Source of the DNA: Brachionus rotundiformis
Taxonomy: Eukaryota > Rotifera > Eurotatoria > Ploima > Brachionidae
Reading direction: 5' to 3'
Length of the DNA stretch: 64,000 bases
NCBI GenBank assembly: GCA_016802295.1
Contig: JAESIW010000157.1
Span: 278,351-342,350 of the forward strand
Every line of letters starts with the position of its first letter. The stretch's first letter is position 1. Positions 22,324-32,659 of this stretch are shown in pieces. A model generated the notes under the pieces. It saw only the letters and a list, made by a program, of their open reading frames with translations, had not been told where the DNA came from and searched no databases. Made by a program: the position numbers and the translations under genes.

Positions 22324-25086
22324 ATGATTTTTCTAATTTTGATTCTTTTATGCTTTTCAATAAGTGGCCAATGTCACCAATTATCGGAAAACTATCTTAA
22401 TAATTGGACTTTGGTCAAGCCGGACATATTCACCTTGTTTTGGAATTATACTGATAATGATATAAAAATGGAAATTCGTGTGAAAACTGATAAATGGTTC
22501 ATGTTTGGTTTTAGTCCAAACGAAACGCCTGATGGATCGGATGTGATTGTGGTATGGCAAAATGAAGATGGAAGCTATCACTTTAGTGATAGACACATAG
22601 AAAAAAATAGAGTTTTGACTGACAAAGTTCAAAATTGGTTCGCCGATGAGCTTTATCGTCAAGGCCCTTATCTTATTGCGAAATTAAATCGAAAATTAAA
22701 AATATGTGATTCCAATAGAGAAGATTTGGACATTAATGAAGGTACTCCTAGAGTCATTTCGGCATATGGTCCGGGTATATTCAATGAAAATTTTGATGAT
22801 AATGTTCGCGTTGTTAATTTTCATTCAATTACATTTATTAAAACCCAAAACCAGAAAATTGACCTAAATAGTCCTGATATTGAAATAGCTGATTTTAGAG
22901 TGAATGTAATTTTAAAGAACTATCAAATTTGTTTTTTTATATACATTTTATAGCATACCGTAATACCTGGTTATCATACTCTTTATTACTGTCAAGTATT
23001 TAAATTACCTTCGTCATGGCTCAACACCACTACCCACATTGTCAAAGTTAATTAACTTAATTATTAAAACTGAAAATTTTTAAAAAAAAAACTTTATATT
23101 TTAAAGTTTGAAACTTTGGTAACTCCTGGCAATGAACGCTATCTTCACCACATGATTGTGACCGAATGTTCTCCAAACTATGAAAATAAATATCTAAAAG
23201 TTAACCCAGAACCTAAGCCTGGTCCATGCTTATCTTTTCATGAATCACAACCAGCTACTGAAATTGTTCAAGTTGGTGTGATGTGTAATAAACAGTCGAT
23301 GATTTGGCATGTTGGAGGAAATTATGTATTATTAATCCTAATTGGCTGGTGAACTTATTTAAAAACATTTTTTAAAGGAAGTTGAATATCCTGCAGACAA
23401 AGGTTATCCTGTGGGAGGCGAAGATGGGGAATTTAAATATTTTATGATAGAGCTTCATTACAATAATCCTAATAATTTGGCTAGTAGAATTATACTTTTG
23501 AAAATTTGAGTTAAATCTAATTATTCTTCAAAGATATACAAGACAATTCAGGCGTGAGATTTTACGCTACCAAAAAACTTAGGCCTATTGAATTTGGTGT
23601 TTTTACCGTAGGAGCTTTGTTTGATTGGAATACAATTTTGATTCCACCAGGTATAGAAAATTTCCAAAATTATTATTACTTCAGAGATACATGTACTGAT
23701 GTGAGTTTTTGTCTACATCCTATTTTTGTTCCATACTATTAATTTTTATTAAGAAAATTCTGGGAAAGTCTGACCAAATTAATATTTTCGGCACAGTTTT
23801 TCACACACATGCTGTTGGCAAATTGGCTACAGCTAAATTAGTTAGAAACAATAAAGAAATAGATTTCATATATAAAAATGAATACTTTAATGGATGGAAA
23901 CAAGATTATCAATTTTTGGATCAAATTGTCCAGCTCAAAAGAGTAACTTGGAAATTAATCGAACTATTTTTTTAATATTTGTATAATTATTAGAATGATC
24001 AAATTAAGCTGACTTGCCATTATAATACAATGGGAAAGACTAATTATACAATGGTGAGCTCCTTTTAAAAAGAACTAATTAAAAACTGTTTTTCAATTTT
24101 TTAAATTTTTCCTTAAATTTTTATAAAATCTAAATAGTGTAAGGATCTTACACTATTTGAATCTATACCAATAAATATTTTGAAATATTCTATGAATTTA
24201 AGGGTGGACCAAGTGCTTTCGAGGAAATGTGGTATATTTTATAAAATTTTAAAAAATTAGTTTAAAACTTTTCTAAAAGTCAAATGAATACCATGTATTA
24301 TCCCCGAAATAAATATTTTTCAAGATGTAAAGAAGCATTTAGCTTTGATACATGGCGAACCTTTTTACAAAATTTGAATAGGTAATAATATTTATAGTAA
24401 TATGCGTTTGGTAGGTATTGATTTCTCTGTTCAGTTCTGGTGATATCAAGTTAGTGAATGAAGAACTAAGAGAGGGATATATCCCAGAAGATATATTAAA
24501 AGCAAAATTAACCACGAATCTTAAAAATAAAATTCAGTCGTTTTTCATCGATGGTCTAAGAACAGAAATGATATACGACTATGATGTAAATTTATTCAAA
24601 TATTATGATGTATTTATTAATTAATTTGATTTTTTTTGACTAGTATAATTTAACTGAAATACACAAATTGTCAGCTTTAAATACAATTGCGATAGAGGAA
24701 CAAAAATGTCCTAGTAAATCAGCCTTTAGCTTGTTTTTTGAAAACATATTAAATTTTATTCAATCTTTGTTTAAAATCTAAAATCTTATTATTTTGGATT
24801 TTATCTATCGCATTAGAAAAACAATTTAAAAAACATTCTTCTATTAGTTAAAATATGTAAAATAAAAAAAAAAAACTCTTGAATAAAACTTCATTCTTTG
24901 ATAATTATTAAAAAATATTTAAAATTTAATTACCAAATAAGTCCATCAAATATTCTATATATCTGAAAGATTTTTCTTTTACTTAAGAATCTCTTAAAAG
25001 AGAGCAACTTAATTTTAGAATACTTACCATCTGATCAGTTTTTATTTTCTAACAAAAAATGGTATCAAATTAAAAAGTTTTAATGA
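22200..25086. repeat. segmental duplication, unit 1 (partner at about 32660-35625)
   Basis: A unit of about 2.9 kb carrying a whole monooxygenase gene and about 300 bp of 3' flank. The partner unit is offset by 10,458 bp at the start and 10,539 bp at the end; most of that change comes from one intron of different length. Unit 2 stops matching at about 35625, where a LINE fragment begins. Confidence 0.9.
22324..24781 (+). CDS. DBH/MOXD1-like copper type II monooxygenase, copy 1
   Basis: Eleven exons: 22324-22905, 22954-23046, 23107-23325, 23378-23483, 23543-23700, 23754-23942, 23994-24053, 24203-24231, 24280-24381, 24435-24609 and 24644-24781. All phases agree, giving 616 aa. The order is signal peptide (MIFLILILLCFSISGQC), DOMON domain (~30-170), Cu2-monooxygenase N domain (~195-330) and C domain (~340-510). 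Copper A ligands are visible as the paired His in YLHHMIVTEC and the His in IELHYNNP; copper B ligands as H-T-H in VFHTHAVGK and the Met of FEEMC. This is the dopamine beta-hydroxylase/MOXD family, which hydroxylates small substrates with ascorbate in secretory compartments. The actual substrate is unknown; DBH itself cannot be assigned. The C terminus ends in a hydrophobic stretch that may anchor the protein. Confidence 0.9.
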
Positions 25087-25507
25087 TGTCAAATCTTCAT
25101 TTTTTGATAATCATTATAAAATATTTAGAATTTTACTAAATGTAAGTTTCAATTTTTATTCACACTTAAATTATAAAAAATTTTTAGCTTTATAACTTTT
25201 TAAGAAAATTCAGAATTTTCATATTACGATTTATTTTTAGGAATTAATTTGATCGCAATTCTTTCTAATAAATTTTCGAAGCAACCTTGTTATTTTTTAT
25301 TATTAATTAAAAATTTAATTTGGATGATTTCATTCAATTTTGTTAACGTGTTAACATTTTAAATAGGCCTAGCTAGGCCCGTTTATTTGTCCTTTTATAT
25401 TTATGAGTGTGCTCAATCTAGTAGCTAGTTGTTAGTCTGACTCAACTGATTGATTGCTGGCGCCAAGTTAAGAGATATATAAATATTTTAATTTAAATAA
25501 ATAGAGA
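24782..25507. other. monooxygenase 3' flank and transposon boundary
   Basis: Up to about 25086 this is the shared 3' flank of the segmental duplication. From 25355 to 25470 the composition is less AT-rich (aggcctagctaggcccg and the tggcgccaag motif at about 25459), possibly the leader of the following Ty3/gypsy remnant; no long terminal repeat pair was found. Confidence 0.4.
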
Positions 25508-26980
25508 GTGGTGTTTTTGAATAGAAAAATTTTGTTTATTTTATGTGGCCCAATTCCCACTGCTATGTCAAAAAGATCCAGTCAACCTACCCGGCAACAA
25601 CGTGGTGCCGTGACCAGTATTATAGAAGAACAAGCAGTTGCCGAGGAAAAGAAGAAGCCAACTGGAAGACCGCCAAAGCAAGCGAAGGTTGAAGGAAAAG
25701 AGAATTAGGAGGAAGAGATTGTTTTACCTGAAGGTTTAGATGAAACTGAGATGCACTTAAAAGAAGATGAGGCGAAGATTTTCTCTTGTCTAATAATAGA
25801 GATCTTTTTTCTAAAAAGTTAGTAAAACCAGGCAATGCTCATAACGTAACACACACAATAGAAACTGGAAACAGTTTACCAAAAAGTTGTCCGCCGCGCA
25901 GAACGGGGGTCACAGAACGGAAGGTGATTGAGGAACACATCAAGGATATGATCTACAAGTTATCCAGACATCAAAGAATCGGTGGGCAGCCTCAGTAGTT
26001 CTATTCAAGGCGATGCATCTGAAACAGGTCTTGAAGTCGTTTTGTGTCAAGAAATCGACGGGGTTGAGCATGTTATTATGTACATAAGTAGGGCTTTACA
26101 ACCAGGTGAAAAAAAATGGCATATAAAAAAAAAGGAGGCTTTGGCAATAATTTGGGCACAATTTAGGTCGTATGTCATTGGGTTTCACTTTGTTGTAGAA
26201 ACGAGTCTTTGAAGTGGCTCGTGGAAGCAACTGGAGCTAAAGAAGTTAGGTGGGCACTGCGATTGTCCGAATTTGATTTTGAAATAAAATATAAGAAGCG
26301 AGTATCCAATGGTAACGCTGACTGTCTGTTCAGGTCTTACGCCCACAATGGAGTTATTAAGGAAACGAATTGTTGGATTCTAAACAAAATATGTCCACTC
26401 GACTCAGTGAACAAGGAGGAAGAGCAAAAAAGGACCCGTTTATCCAATCGATATTTAATCAGCTGAGGTAAGGGGAGGAATCAGTTAGAGGAACTTACAA
26501 AATAATAGACAAGAAGTCATATTATACGACAGGTGAGGGGCATAAGATTATGGTGCCGCAACAATTAATTGCCAACGTTTTGGAGCATTATCACTGTCAA
26601 GCCTTAACTCATATCGGTCGAGATAACATGTAGAAATATTTTACCAAGAAGTTTTTCTGGCCCTGTATGTTTAAAGATGTCGAACGATGGGTCAAAGCAT
26701 GCTTGACGTGTCAAAATTTTAAGCCTCCTCGACCCACAAATAGGGCTGCTACAACCGATAAAACAGAAGCAGATTTGGATGTTTGGGATGGTTGAGCGCG
26801 GCAAAGAAAGAAAATCTTTTGTTCATTGTCGAGTCGATTTTTTTGACAAAATATTGGAAGTATTAGCCATTTTATGCATTAATGTTGGAAAAAAAATCAT
26901 ATGATACACTAGTATCTTCGAAAGAAGCTGAAATTATTGTTGATTCATTGTTGAATTCAGAAAAAAGTCAAGTCAACCTG
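25508..26980 (+). mobile_element. Ty3/gypsy retrotransposon remnant with deleted reverse-transcriptase core
   Basis: Plus-strand frames, broken by stops and shifts, follow the Ty3/gypsy pol order. A Lys/Glu-rich leader (from 25565) is followed by the start of the reverse-transcriptase domain (HTIETGNSLP, then a segment ending VIEEHIKDMI). At about 25984-26012 the motif WAASVVLFK is joined almost directly to the RNase H start DASETGLEVVLCQ, so the YxDD catalytic core between them is absent. RNase H continues (SRALQPGEKKWHIKKKEALA; NADCLFRS). Next comes the integrase HHCC zinc finger (EHYHCQALTHIGRDNM, FWPCMFKDVERWVKACLTCQ), then a decayed integrase core with many stops. It cannot encode a working element. 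Confidence 0.85.
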
Positions 26981-27699
26981 ATGAATTTTTGTTATTTAAC
27001 ACTTTATTTAACAACCCAGAAACCAATTCCCGTATAGATCTTTATCAGGATTCCTAACTGGATTCCGGGGATTTTCTCGGAAATTTTCCTAACCTAACGA
27101 AAATTTTGATACTCAGACTAGTGGCAATGAATGCATGCTGATGTGGCGTTTTAATGTTGTTTGTTGCTGTTGGTTGGGAATTGGTTCGCTCTCTCGCGCC
27201 TCCCATTTATCATTAAACGCTTCCACTATTATGAGCTTCTCTTAGGAGCGTGCTTAAATTAAAAAAAACTGTAAATCTAAAAACAAAAAAAATTAATTTT
27301 TAGCAAATTTACCTTTGACTAAATGGCAATATATCATATTATAGAAAAATTTTTTATAGAAAAGACAATTTTTTTGTCGAGATTTTTAATAGAAAATTAA
27401 TTTATAGAAATTATTATAGAAAATTTCTTGAATAATTATTCTGAATAATAATTCCGTAAGCTATTTTGAAAGATAGTATAAATCATGATATTAAAAGATT
27501 AGATGTTACTTTCATTTGACGTTGAATCTTTGGAAGAAAATTTCTAAAAAAGGTCTCGTTAAGACTTACAGATTAAATGAAGTATTTTAAATACTTAAAA
27601 GTTTTACCATTTGAACCGTTACTGGATACATTTTTTGCGTTCGAATTTATTGAGTCTCAAAATTCTTGCAGAGTTAACTCCAGTTTAACTTTATTTAAA
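26981..27699. other. noncoding stretch within transposon debris
   Basis: No gene. A less AT-rich patch at 27010-27260 begins cccagaaaccaattccc, which is close to the reverse complement of the end of the repeat-rich block at about 31450-31475 (ggaattggtacctggg). The two may be ends of related elements. Nothing else was recognised. Confidence 0.4.
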
Positions 27700-28055
27700 A
27701 GGAATTCATTGGCTTTGTGAATCCAGGAGATGAGAATTGTTCGCGTATTGTACCAAAATTTCCTCCAAGCTATTGGAATCTTAGGAAATGAATCCGAAAA
27801 GGTCTACCTAGGTCAAATAATAGCTTGGAGACTTGGCATGAGTCTCTTTCGCAAGATGTTGGATCACATCCAAATGTAAATAAGCTGGCCAAAAATTTGA
27901 TAAATGAGCAGAATCTTACAGATGTACTAATTGAACAAATTAATAGCGGGATAGTTTATCAACGTGAAAAATCAGAAATAAAAAAAGATAATGAAATTAT
28001 GTATTTGTTTAATATTTATAATAGAGAAAAATTAGCAAATTTTTTTATAGATTAA
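27700..28055 (+). mobile_element. MULE-type transposase remnant, C-terminal part
   Basis: A plus-strand frame with one in-frame stop carries a pattern common at the C-terminal side of MULE-type transposases in invertebrates: KFPPSYWN, then LPRSNNSLETWHESL, then SHPNVNKLAKNLINEQN. The frame is open from 27825 to 28055 without the rest of the transposase, so it is a fragment. The same family is also represented by the SWIM-containing fragment at 36160-36821. Confidence 0.6.
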
Positions 28056-29685
28056 TTCTTGCTTTAAAATAAGTAATTGTTTAATTGTTTTTTTACAGAT
28101 TAATTAAAACAGGTAAATATCGAAAAATTTTTCTACAAAATGAATAAGTCCCGACTAAATTGATGCGGTCCGGTTCCAGAGGTGTTGTTGTTGTTCTAAC
28201 AGGGTCAACTGTGCCAACAGCCAATTCTCTTTTATTAAAGAGCTTCCAAAGCAATATAGTTTATATAATTGCGGTTGAATGGGACCAAAGACTAAAGGTT
28301 CTTCTAATTATAGACTCTTGCCTTGTTTATCATCTCCTCGTTAAAGTTTGGATTTTCTACAGATGGAGATGCGGCTTGAGCTTTCGTTCTTTCTAAAACA
28401 TCAAGTCTGTTTACATGGCCAAATTTAGGTCAATTTTTCTTTAATCTCGACTTGCAGTTAAGTTAATATATTAACATGACTTTGAATCCTGCCTTATAGG
28501 CTTGGAAGCCATTAACAACTAATGTTAGCGAGTCAATCTTCTTAGACAGTTCATTCAACATGCAATATGATTCCTTTAATTAAAAAATGAATTAAAATTT
28601 TAATATTATATTTAAAACAAACAAAATTTTGAGATGATTGGATATTAAAAATGTTCTTATTCGATCTCAAAGCAGCTGGCTTGTCGAGAACCAGCTTGAC
28701 AACAGAAACACCTTAAAATTAATATTAAAAAACGAATAAATATTTTAGAATTAAAAAATACCTTGTACTTGTGACTTTGATTACATGGATTTGGTACGAT
28801 TAGTCGGAGTCATTTTCAATTGAAATAATTTTATCTAAAATTTTTTAAAAAATAGCTTATAAAAATTAAGCTAATTTAATTCTTGAATTTCAAGTTTATA
28901 ATAATTATAGTATTGAACCCAATTTTATAGTAAAAAAAAGAAAAATACAAATTATTAATAATAAAAAAGTAAGAAAAGTATATAATAAAATAAAATTTTA
29001 GAAACAAATAAACTTAATCAAAAATCTAAAGAATACTATTCAATTTGATAAAAAAATCCAAATTCTAATTGTATGATATCTTTTTAAAGATCTCGAAAAG
29101 TTGATTCCAAAAATGTCAAATATTTTGTAATCAGACCATTCTTTCAAAAGTTATATGAGCTTAAAGTCTGAATGGGCTTATTACATTAAATGGTAATATC
29201 TTGGTCTTTTCTAAGGCTTTTATAATAATTTTTTTTTTTAGCATGTTCAAAAATAAATGAGGAATTAAAAATAAATATTAGTTAGGTTATTCCACTAATA
29301 ATATATCTTACAATCCCTGAAAAACAAGAAGTAGGAAATGTAGCTGTTTGGGACCCACCAGTACTCGCATGTCATTGGACTGTCGATCAGGAAAAAAAAA
29401 ATTTTTTGACCTTATTTGAATGTCTTAAACATACTAAAACTGCAAATCCTGCCTAATTTCTAGTCCATAGATATTTGCATTTGAATCAGAAAATAAAAAA
29501 TTTAAGCGCTTTTTATGTTAAAAAATTAAATTATTTGTAAATACTCAATTTTTTTTTTTAAATTAAAGTTGAAGTTTATTTAAAACTTTATTCTCATTTT
29601 ACATAACTATAAATCATTGGTCCTATTGACAATTTTGGTTTTTAGTATTTGTTTCAATTAATCTTTTTTTACTACTCATTTAAAA
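28056..29685. other. noncoding or unidentified transposon sequence
   Basis: No gene was recognised. The block 28140-28440 is less AT-rich than its surroundings. On the minus strand it has a short open stretch containing GHVNRLDVLERTKAQAASP, not assigned to a family. The segment 29031-29113 is repeated at 30566-30650. Confidence 0.4.
29031..29113. repeat. 84-bp direct repeat, copy 1 (copy 2 at 30566-30650)
   Basis: The sequence caatttgataaaaaaatcca and what follows, through atctcgaaaag and attccaaaaa, recurs at 30566-30650 in the same orientation with roughly nine-tenths identity. The DDE transposase remnant lies between the copies. Confidence 0.75.
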
Positions 29686-30545
29686 ATGAACAATATACCT
29701 CGTATATGTGCACATTGCCCAGCTCGACTTAATTCTAAGCTTAACAAAAGCAAAATTGGAATTTCCTCATCATGGGTTAAGATGACTCTTTTATCTTTAG
29801 GTATTGATTATTTAAAGTACAAATATGTTTGTAATCGTTGCCATAAGAAACTGTCTAAATTATGCCCAAATAAGAATGAGTTTTATAATCGATTAAGACT
29901 TGAAGAATAAACCCAAACATATAACCTTGATACTCAACAAGATTTTAACTCTGATTTTCAGTCTACAAGTGAATACGATCCGAAAGTAACTACTGAAGCA
30001 GTTTGTCTTGATTATGCAAGTATTGATGACAAAAGATGCCAAATTTTGACTGGTTAAATAAATATACTTAAATATCTTTATAGAATTATATCATCATATT
30101 AGAGGATCAAAAATAACTGGAAAAGTTTCGCTAATAAATACTTTGGGTTTTTATTTGACTTAGTTACGAACTTGGGTTTCCCTAATAGAGCTATCAGTAT
30201 TTGTTCCGATAGCATCATATGACCAAATCAAACAATTTCATTTGGGCTTGAATTGTTTTAATAGAGAGAAAGTTATTTGGAATCACACAACTAGTATGTC
30301 AAAGGTATTAATGAATGCCAACCAAAATGACGTGATAACAAAATGGGATGCTACCTATATATACATTAAAAAATCGTCTTCATATGCATTTCAAAAACAA
30401 ACATTTTCGGAGCAAAAATAACGGTGTCTTTTTAAATTTATGAACATTTAATTCTGACGGAACTTTAATTCAAACTATCGGTCCATATCTTTCAAATAGA
30501 AAAAACAATGATGCAAAATTATAATGAACATTTTTAAAAAATTTG
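29686..30545 (+). mobile_element. DDE_Tnp_4-like (Harbinger-related) transposase remnant
   Basis: The first frame (29686-29910) encodes a small zinc-binding head with CAHC and CNRCHKKL pairs. After several stops and frame changes come an FPNRAISI block, then KWDATYIYIKKSSSYAFQKQ followed by TFSEQK, which matches the D-G/A-TYIYxQKSxxYxxQrxTyS catalytic block of DDE_Tnp_4 transposases, and then SDGTLIQTIGPYLSNRKNND, matching the following xDGxIxxxxGPyxxxxND block. The reading frame is broken many times, so this is a dead copy. Confidence 0.65.
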
Positions 30546-30565
30546 ATGATGCTGGTAATTGGTAA

Positions 30566-30650
30566 GAATACAGTGCAATTTGATAAAAAAATCCAAATTT
30601 TTAATTGTATGATATCTTTTAAAAGATCTCGAAAAGCTGAATCCAAAAAG
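30566..30650. repeat. 84-bp direct repeat, copy 2
   Basis: Second copy of the repeat at 29031-29113, same orientation. It sits directly after the transposase remnant. Confidence 0.75.
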
Positions 30651-30829
30651 GAATTCAACTTTATTAAAAATGAAAATTATTTTGAAAATATTTTTTTTTC
30701 TTTATAGAAAAAAGTTTCAAAATTTCACTTTTAATATTTCAATATACTTATATAATATACTTAAATTTTATAAAAACTTTCATTTAGAATACTAAAAATT
30801 AATAATATAAATCTTAATGATTCCTAATA

Positions 30830-31475
30830 TTAGATCAGAATTGTATCCTTATAAATCATTTAAGATCTTTAAAGATTCTTATTTAAAAGGAAAAAAAAAG
30901 AATATTTGATCAAGAATCTTATCAAGAATCCAACAAAATCAACTTTTTATCTTTAACACTAGAAAGCCCGGCTGATCACTTAACAAAAATTTCAAATTAA
31001 AATATCAAGGGATATAGAAAAAAATTATTTAAAACATGATTAAAAAATTTAAATATTACAAGTTTAATTTAAGTTTCTTTGAGTAATTTTTGATAACTTT
31101 ATTTCTTTGAGATAATATTCAAGTTTATACTTTTTAAAAAGGGGTCTTAAAAACCCCTCGGGCTTTCTAGTGTTAAGATTCCTAAGTAAGATATTAACAA
31201 GATCCTATCAAAAAATTCTTACATACATTCAATCGGGATTCTTAAAGTATTCAATTTGGGATCTTAAAGGGTTCCTAATAAGATGGTTTGAACTGATTTG
31301 ATAAGATTTCATTTAAGAATCTAATAGGAATCTAAATAAAACTCTTAAAAAATCTTGTCCAGATAGGATTCAATAAGAATTTTGTCAAGATATTTTAAAG
31401 ATCCTATTAAGAATCCTGCTCCTATTAACTCCTGGAAGTTTTTACAAGATCCTAGTTAGGAATTGGTACCTGGGA
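30830..31475. repeat. repeat block rich in aagaatct/agattctt motifs, interrupted by a MITE
   Basis: Both sides of the TTAA MITE (30953-31176) are dense in short variants of aagatcct, aagattctta and their complements, for example at 30905-30935, 31177-31260 and 31340-31410, ending in taggaattggtacctggg. This looks like one degenerate short-motif repeat or fold-back element that was later split by the MITE. Confidence 0.5.
30953..31176. mobile_element. TTAA-flanked MITE, piggyBac-like, copy 2
   Basis: A 224-bp element bounded by TTAA, with termini ttaacactagaaagcccggc and gggctttctagtgttaa. Its interior matches the reverse complement of the element at 13460-13653, including the blocks around tttaagtttctttgag and aatttcaaattaaaatatca. 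It is nested in the short-motif repeat block. Confidence 0.9.
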
Positions 31476-31636
31476 ACTAAATAGATTAAAATAAATTGTA
31501 TCAGTTAATATTGCTGAGAAAATTCAAATAAAAAAATCGGTTGGTATAAGATTAATTTTATATTTTTTGATTTTTTTCATATCTAATCAAAATTTGTTCT
31601 CCGAGGAAGATGAGGAACACGATATAGAAAATGAGG

Positions 31637-32289
31637 TACCGTAAACTCTTGTTTACTACCTCATGGGGTTCAAATAAAAAGGTGGGGGGGTTGTAATTTA
31701 AAAAGTAAATTTCTAGTATAGGTATTTTAAGATTGAAAAAATTAGAAACCCGGGGTAAAAAAAAATTATTTAATAATTTAAATGGGGTTATAATGAAAAA
31801 TTCAAATTTTTTAAAAAAATTCGATACTTCACAGAAAAAATAGAAAAAAGTACAAAAATAATTGATTAATTTTTGATGAGCTTACAAATTGAAAAATTAA
31901 ACGAAAAAAATTTTACGAATTACGAATACGATTTAAACGAATTCTTTTTACAAATGATCTGTTTTAAAGTCTTAAAAATTATTTAAGAATGATGAAATAA
32001 TGTTCACGGGTGTTCACGTTTTTTTTTTAATTTTAAGCTCATGGATGTGTATTATTTTGAAAATTTCAATCCCATGAGTCTATAAAAAAAATTTTTATAA
32101 TACACACTGGGGCTATGATGAAATTCAGCTAAACTTCATATAAGTATTTCAAAGTTTTTTAGAGTAAAATCCCGGGGTTATAATGAAACTTTTTTTGAAA
32201 AACCCAGGGCTTCTAGCATATATTATGGTGGTGGGGCAATAGCTAAAACCATACTTGTACCCCGGGGTAGTAAACAAGAGTTTACGGTA
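31637..32289. mobile_element. 653-bp inverted-repeat element (MITE-like)
   Basis: The left end is TA then ccgtaaactcttgtttacta and cc; the right end is its exact reverse complement ending ...gtttacggTA. Immediately outside lie near-identical words: agaaaatgag on the left (ending at 31636) and agaaaatgaa on the right (32291-32300), which could be a 9-10 bp target-site duplication. No coding capacity was seen; the interior holds several ggggt(t)ataatgaaa-type repeats. It lies about 370 bp upstream of unit 2 of the monooxygenase duplication. Confidence 0.85.
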
Positions 32290-32659
32290 CAGAAAATGAA
32301 ACACTAAAATAAAAACTTAGTTTTAAAAAAAAATTAACTTTTTCTGTAATTATAACAGAAGATACTTTTTATCAAATTCTTCATTTTATCTTTATCATTT
32401 TTTGGTTTTCAATAAAATTATTATTTAAATAAATACCTTTCAAATAAGACAATATTGTGCGGATATTTTAATATTTTAAATATTCAAATTGGCCATTAAT
32501 TTTTTGCTAGATTAATTTTTATTAAATGACTTTTATTCTTAAGCTTGAAAATAAAACTTAAACTTAAATTTAATTTCTAAATATAAAGCTCAATAAAAAT
32601 CAAATAAGCAAAAAAATTAAATTGAAAGAAATATTAAAATTGGATATAAATCCAGAATT

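Noticed and set aside
22381..22662. Minus-strand frames opposite exon 1 of both monooxygenase copies
   Set aside because: They occur in both copies only because the sense exon is duplicated; the sense frame has a signal peptide and DOMON domain.
25355..25475. Long terminal repeat and primer-binding site of the Ty3/gypsy remnant
   Set aside because: A tggcgccaag word is present, but no CA-ending repeat precedes it and no second copy of the region was found downstream.
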